64,000 nt of DNA from Blastococcus sp. TF02-8. GTDB taxonomy: Bacteria; Actinomycetota; Actinomycetes; Mycobacteriales; Geodermatophilaceae. The stretch spans positions 1-64,000 of the forward strand of contig NZ_QOHK01000012.1 in NCBI RefSeq assembly GCF_003319175.1, read 5' to 3'. Below, piece by piece: positions 63,056 through 64,000 of the stretch; the stretch's first letter is position 1; every line of letters begins with the position of its first letter. The notes beneath the pieces were generated by a model. That model searched no databases, was not told where the DNA came from, and saw only the letters and a list, made by a program, of their open reading frames with translations. A program made the translations under genes and the position numbers.

Positions 63056-63928
63056 TCAGACGCCCATCGGGTGCCAGACCGTCTTCGTCTCGAGGAAGGG
63101 CGTCATGCGGGTGAGACCGGGGTCGGCGGTCCAGTCCGGCTCGGTGGCCGGCGGCCGGACGACCCGCTTGATGGTGCCGGCGGCCTCCCGCTCGAACTCC
63201 ATCGCGCGCCCGGCGGGGGCGCCGGTCAGGTCGATCCCGTCGACGTCGGCGTGCTCGGCCAGCCACGGGCCCAGCTCCTCGGCGTCGCCGGTGAGCAGGT
63301 TGACCACGCCACCGGGGACGTCGCTGGTCGCCAGCACCTCGGCCAGGGTCACGGCCGGGATCGGCCGCTCCTTGGAGGTGACCACGACGGCGGTGTTGCC
63401 GGTGGCCAGCACCGGGGCGAGCACGCTGACCAGGCCCAGGAGCGAGGACTGCTGCGGCGCGAGCACGGCGACCACGCCCGTGGGCTCGGGCGTGGAGAAG
63501 TCGAAGTACGGCCCGGCGACCGGGTTCGACCCACCCAGGACGGCGGCCAGCTTGTCGGTCCAGCCGGCGTACCAGACCCAGCGGTCGATGGCGGCGTCCA
63601 CCGCGGCCCGTGCCTTCGACGTCGACAGGCCCTCGGCGGAGGCGACCTCCTCGCAGAACTGGACGTGCCGGCCCTCCATCACCTCGGCGACGCGGTAGAG
63701 CACCTGGCCGCGGTTGTAGGCGGTGGCGCCGGACCACTTCGCGAAGGCGCCGCGAGCGGCGACCACGGCGTCGCGGGCGTCCTTGCGGCTGGCCCACGCG
63801 ACGTTGCCGTGGAAGTGGCCCTTGGTGTCGGTGACCTCGTAGGTGCGGCCGCTCTCCGAGCGCGGGAACGCGCCGTTCACGTACAGCTTGTAGGTCTTGC
63901 GGACGGCGAGACGGTCGTTGCCGATCAC
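63056..63928 (-). CDS. Short aldehyde dehydrogenase-family protein lacking the catalytic domain
   Basis: This 290-residue protein has the N-terminal half of an ALDH (YKLYVNGAFPRSESGRTYEV, WNYPF-like region APQQSSLLGLVSVLAPVLATGN with the cofactor loop), then IDLTGAPAGRAM and ends shortly after KRVV, before the place where full-length ALDHs have ELGGK and the catalytic Cys. It thus keeps much of the NAD domain but lacks the nucleophile. The GTG overlaps the stop of the preceding full-length-type ALDH by 4 nt. A partner or regulatory role is more likely than a random truncation. Confidence 0.85.
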   Translation of the reverse strand: MIGNDRLAVRKTYKLYVNGAFPRSESGRTYEVTDTKGHFHGNVAWASRKDARDAVVAARGAFAKWSGATAYNRGQVLYRVAEVMEGRHVQFCEEVASAEGLSTSKARAAVDAAIDRWVWYAGWTDKLAAVLGGSNPVAGPYFDFSTPEPTGVVAVLAPQQSSLLGLVSVLAPVLATGNTAVVVTSKERPIPAVTLAEVLATSDVPGGVVNLLTGDAEELGPWLAEHADVDGIDLTGAPAGRAMEFEREAAGTIKRVVRPPATEPDWTADPGLTRMTPFLETKTVWHPMGV

Positions 63929-64000
63929 TGGTCAGCACCCTTCAGATACGCAGCGAGCCCGTGGCGGCCGCCCTCACGCCCGTAGCCGGACTGCTTGTAG
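63925..64000 (-). CDS. Aldehyde dehydrogenase, C-terminal fragment at window edge
   Basis: The reverse strand from the edge reads YKQSGYGREGGRHGLAAYL and then KGADQ and a stop at 63925-63927. This is the conserved C-terminus of an aldehyde dehydrogenase (KxSGxGREGG). The rest lies outside the window. Its stop overlaps the GTG of the short ALDH gene by 4 nt, so the two are coupled. Confidence 0.85.
   Translation of the reverse strand, partial: YKQSGYGREGGRHGLAAYLKGADQ

Noticed and set aside
63056-63928. Short ALDH gene as a simple pseudogene
   Set aside because: The frame is intact over 290 codons, codon use is normal, the stop is followed by a terminator and the start overlaps the preceding gene; a broken gene would be expected to leave a remnant of the missing half. 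No remnant of the catalytic domain was seen between 63019 and 63056.

Overview
This window is a single chromosomal stretch of a very GC-rich (well over 70 percent by eye) actinobacterium. WhiB and BldM-type regulators, GuaB3, an ECF41 sigma factor, DUF5319, DUF6350 and DUF3017 proteins, frequent GTG starts and the gene order all fit the Actinomycetota. The order tsaB-rimI-tsaD-groES-groEL1-whiB-bldM-guaB-guaB3-guaA and pcrA ... sucC-sucD-purN-purH ... mdh-icd resembles Geodermatophilaceae or a close relative; the family assignment is an inference from remembered gene order, not a database match. No phage, insertion sequence, CRISPR array, rRNA or tRNA was found.

Layout. 1-6000: t6A tRNA-modification and chaperonin block, with a CIRCE operator upstream of groES. 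6010-7900: divergent whiB (WhiB3/WhiD type) and bldM, then a DUF5319 gene. 8040-12570: guanine nucleotide synthesis (guaB, guaB3, guaA). 12590-16630: a META-domain lipoprotein, PspC membrane proteins and a PspC-fused histidine kinase with its LuxR-type regulator. 16635-19530: TfoX-like protein, then a tightly overlapped operon of AhpD-like protein, ECF41 sigma factor and PIG-L deacetylase. 19527-22330: chorismate mutase, preceded by an apparent Phe/Tyr leader-peptide attenuator, divergent from pcrA. 22440-28005: M23 peptidase, lipase, membrane protein, lone B12-binding domain and a secreted S15-type hydrolase. 28154-39760: central metabolism (sucCD, purN-purH, folD, mdh, icd) with small membrane proteins between. 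40017-47295: CNNM/CBS transporter-like protein, galE, aromatic aminotransferase, trpS with a 2H phosphoesterase, YihY and a D,D-carboxypeptidase. 47536-58290: a nucleoside uptake and catabolism cluster (BMP lipoprotein, ABC ATPase, two permeases, cdd, deoA, add), interrupted by an ABC exporter pair, then an MgtC-like protein. 58538-64000: DEAD-box helicase, a duplicated-domain protein of unknown function, dihydrolipoamide dehydrogenase and two overlapping aldehyde dehydrogenase genes, the second running off the window.

Working together, the genes cover purine synthesis (purN, purH, guaA, guaB), one-carbon supply (folD), TCA steps (mdh, icd, sucCD, lpdA) and salvage of nucleosides taken up by the BMP transporter. 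Most multi-gene units are joined by 1-4 nt ATGA/GTGA overlaps.

The most interesting signals are non-coding. (1) A 20-codon leader peptide containing Phe-Phe-Tyr lies before a strong terminator upstream of chorismate mutase. (2) There are at least two families of intergenic hairpin repeats whose stems differ between copies yet stay base-paired. (3) A -10-like motif (xAnnnT) stands 6-9 nt before the start codon of many first genes, suggesting widespread leaderless transcripts. Start codons were chosen from Shine-Dalgarno spacing, overlaps or this motif; antisense reading frames, some over 900 codons, were treated as GC-driven shadows.
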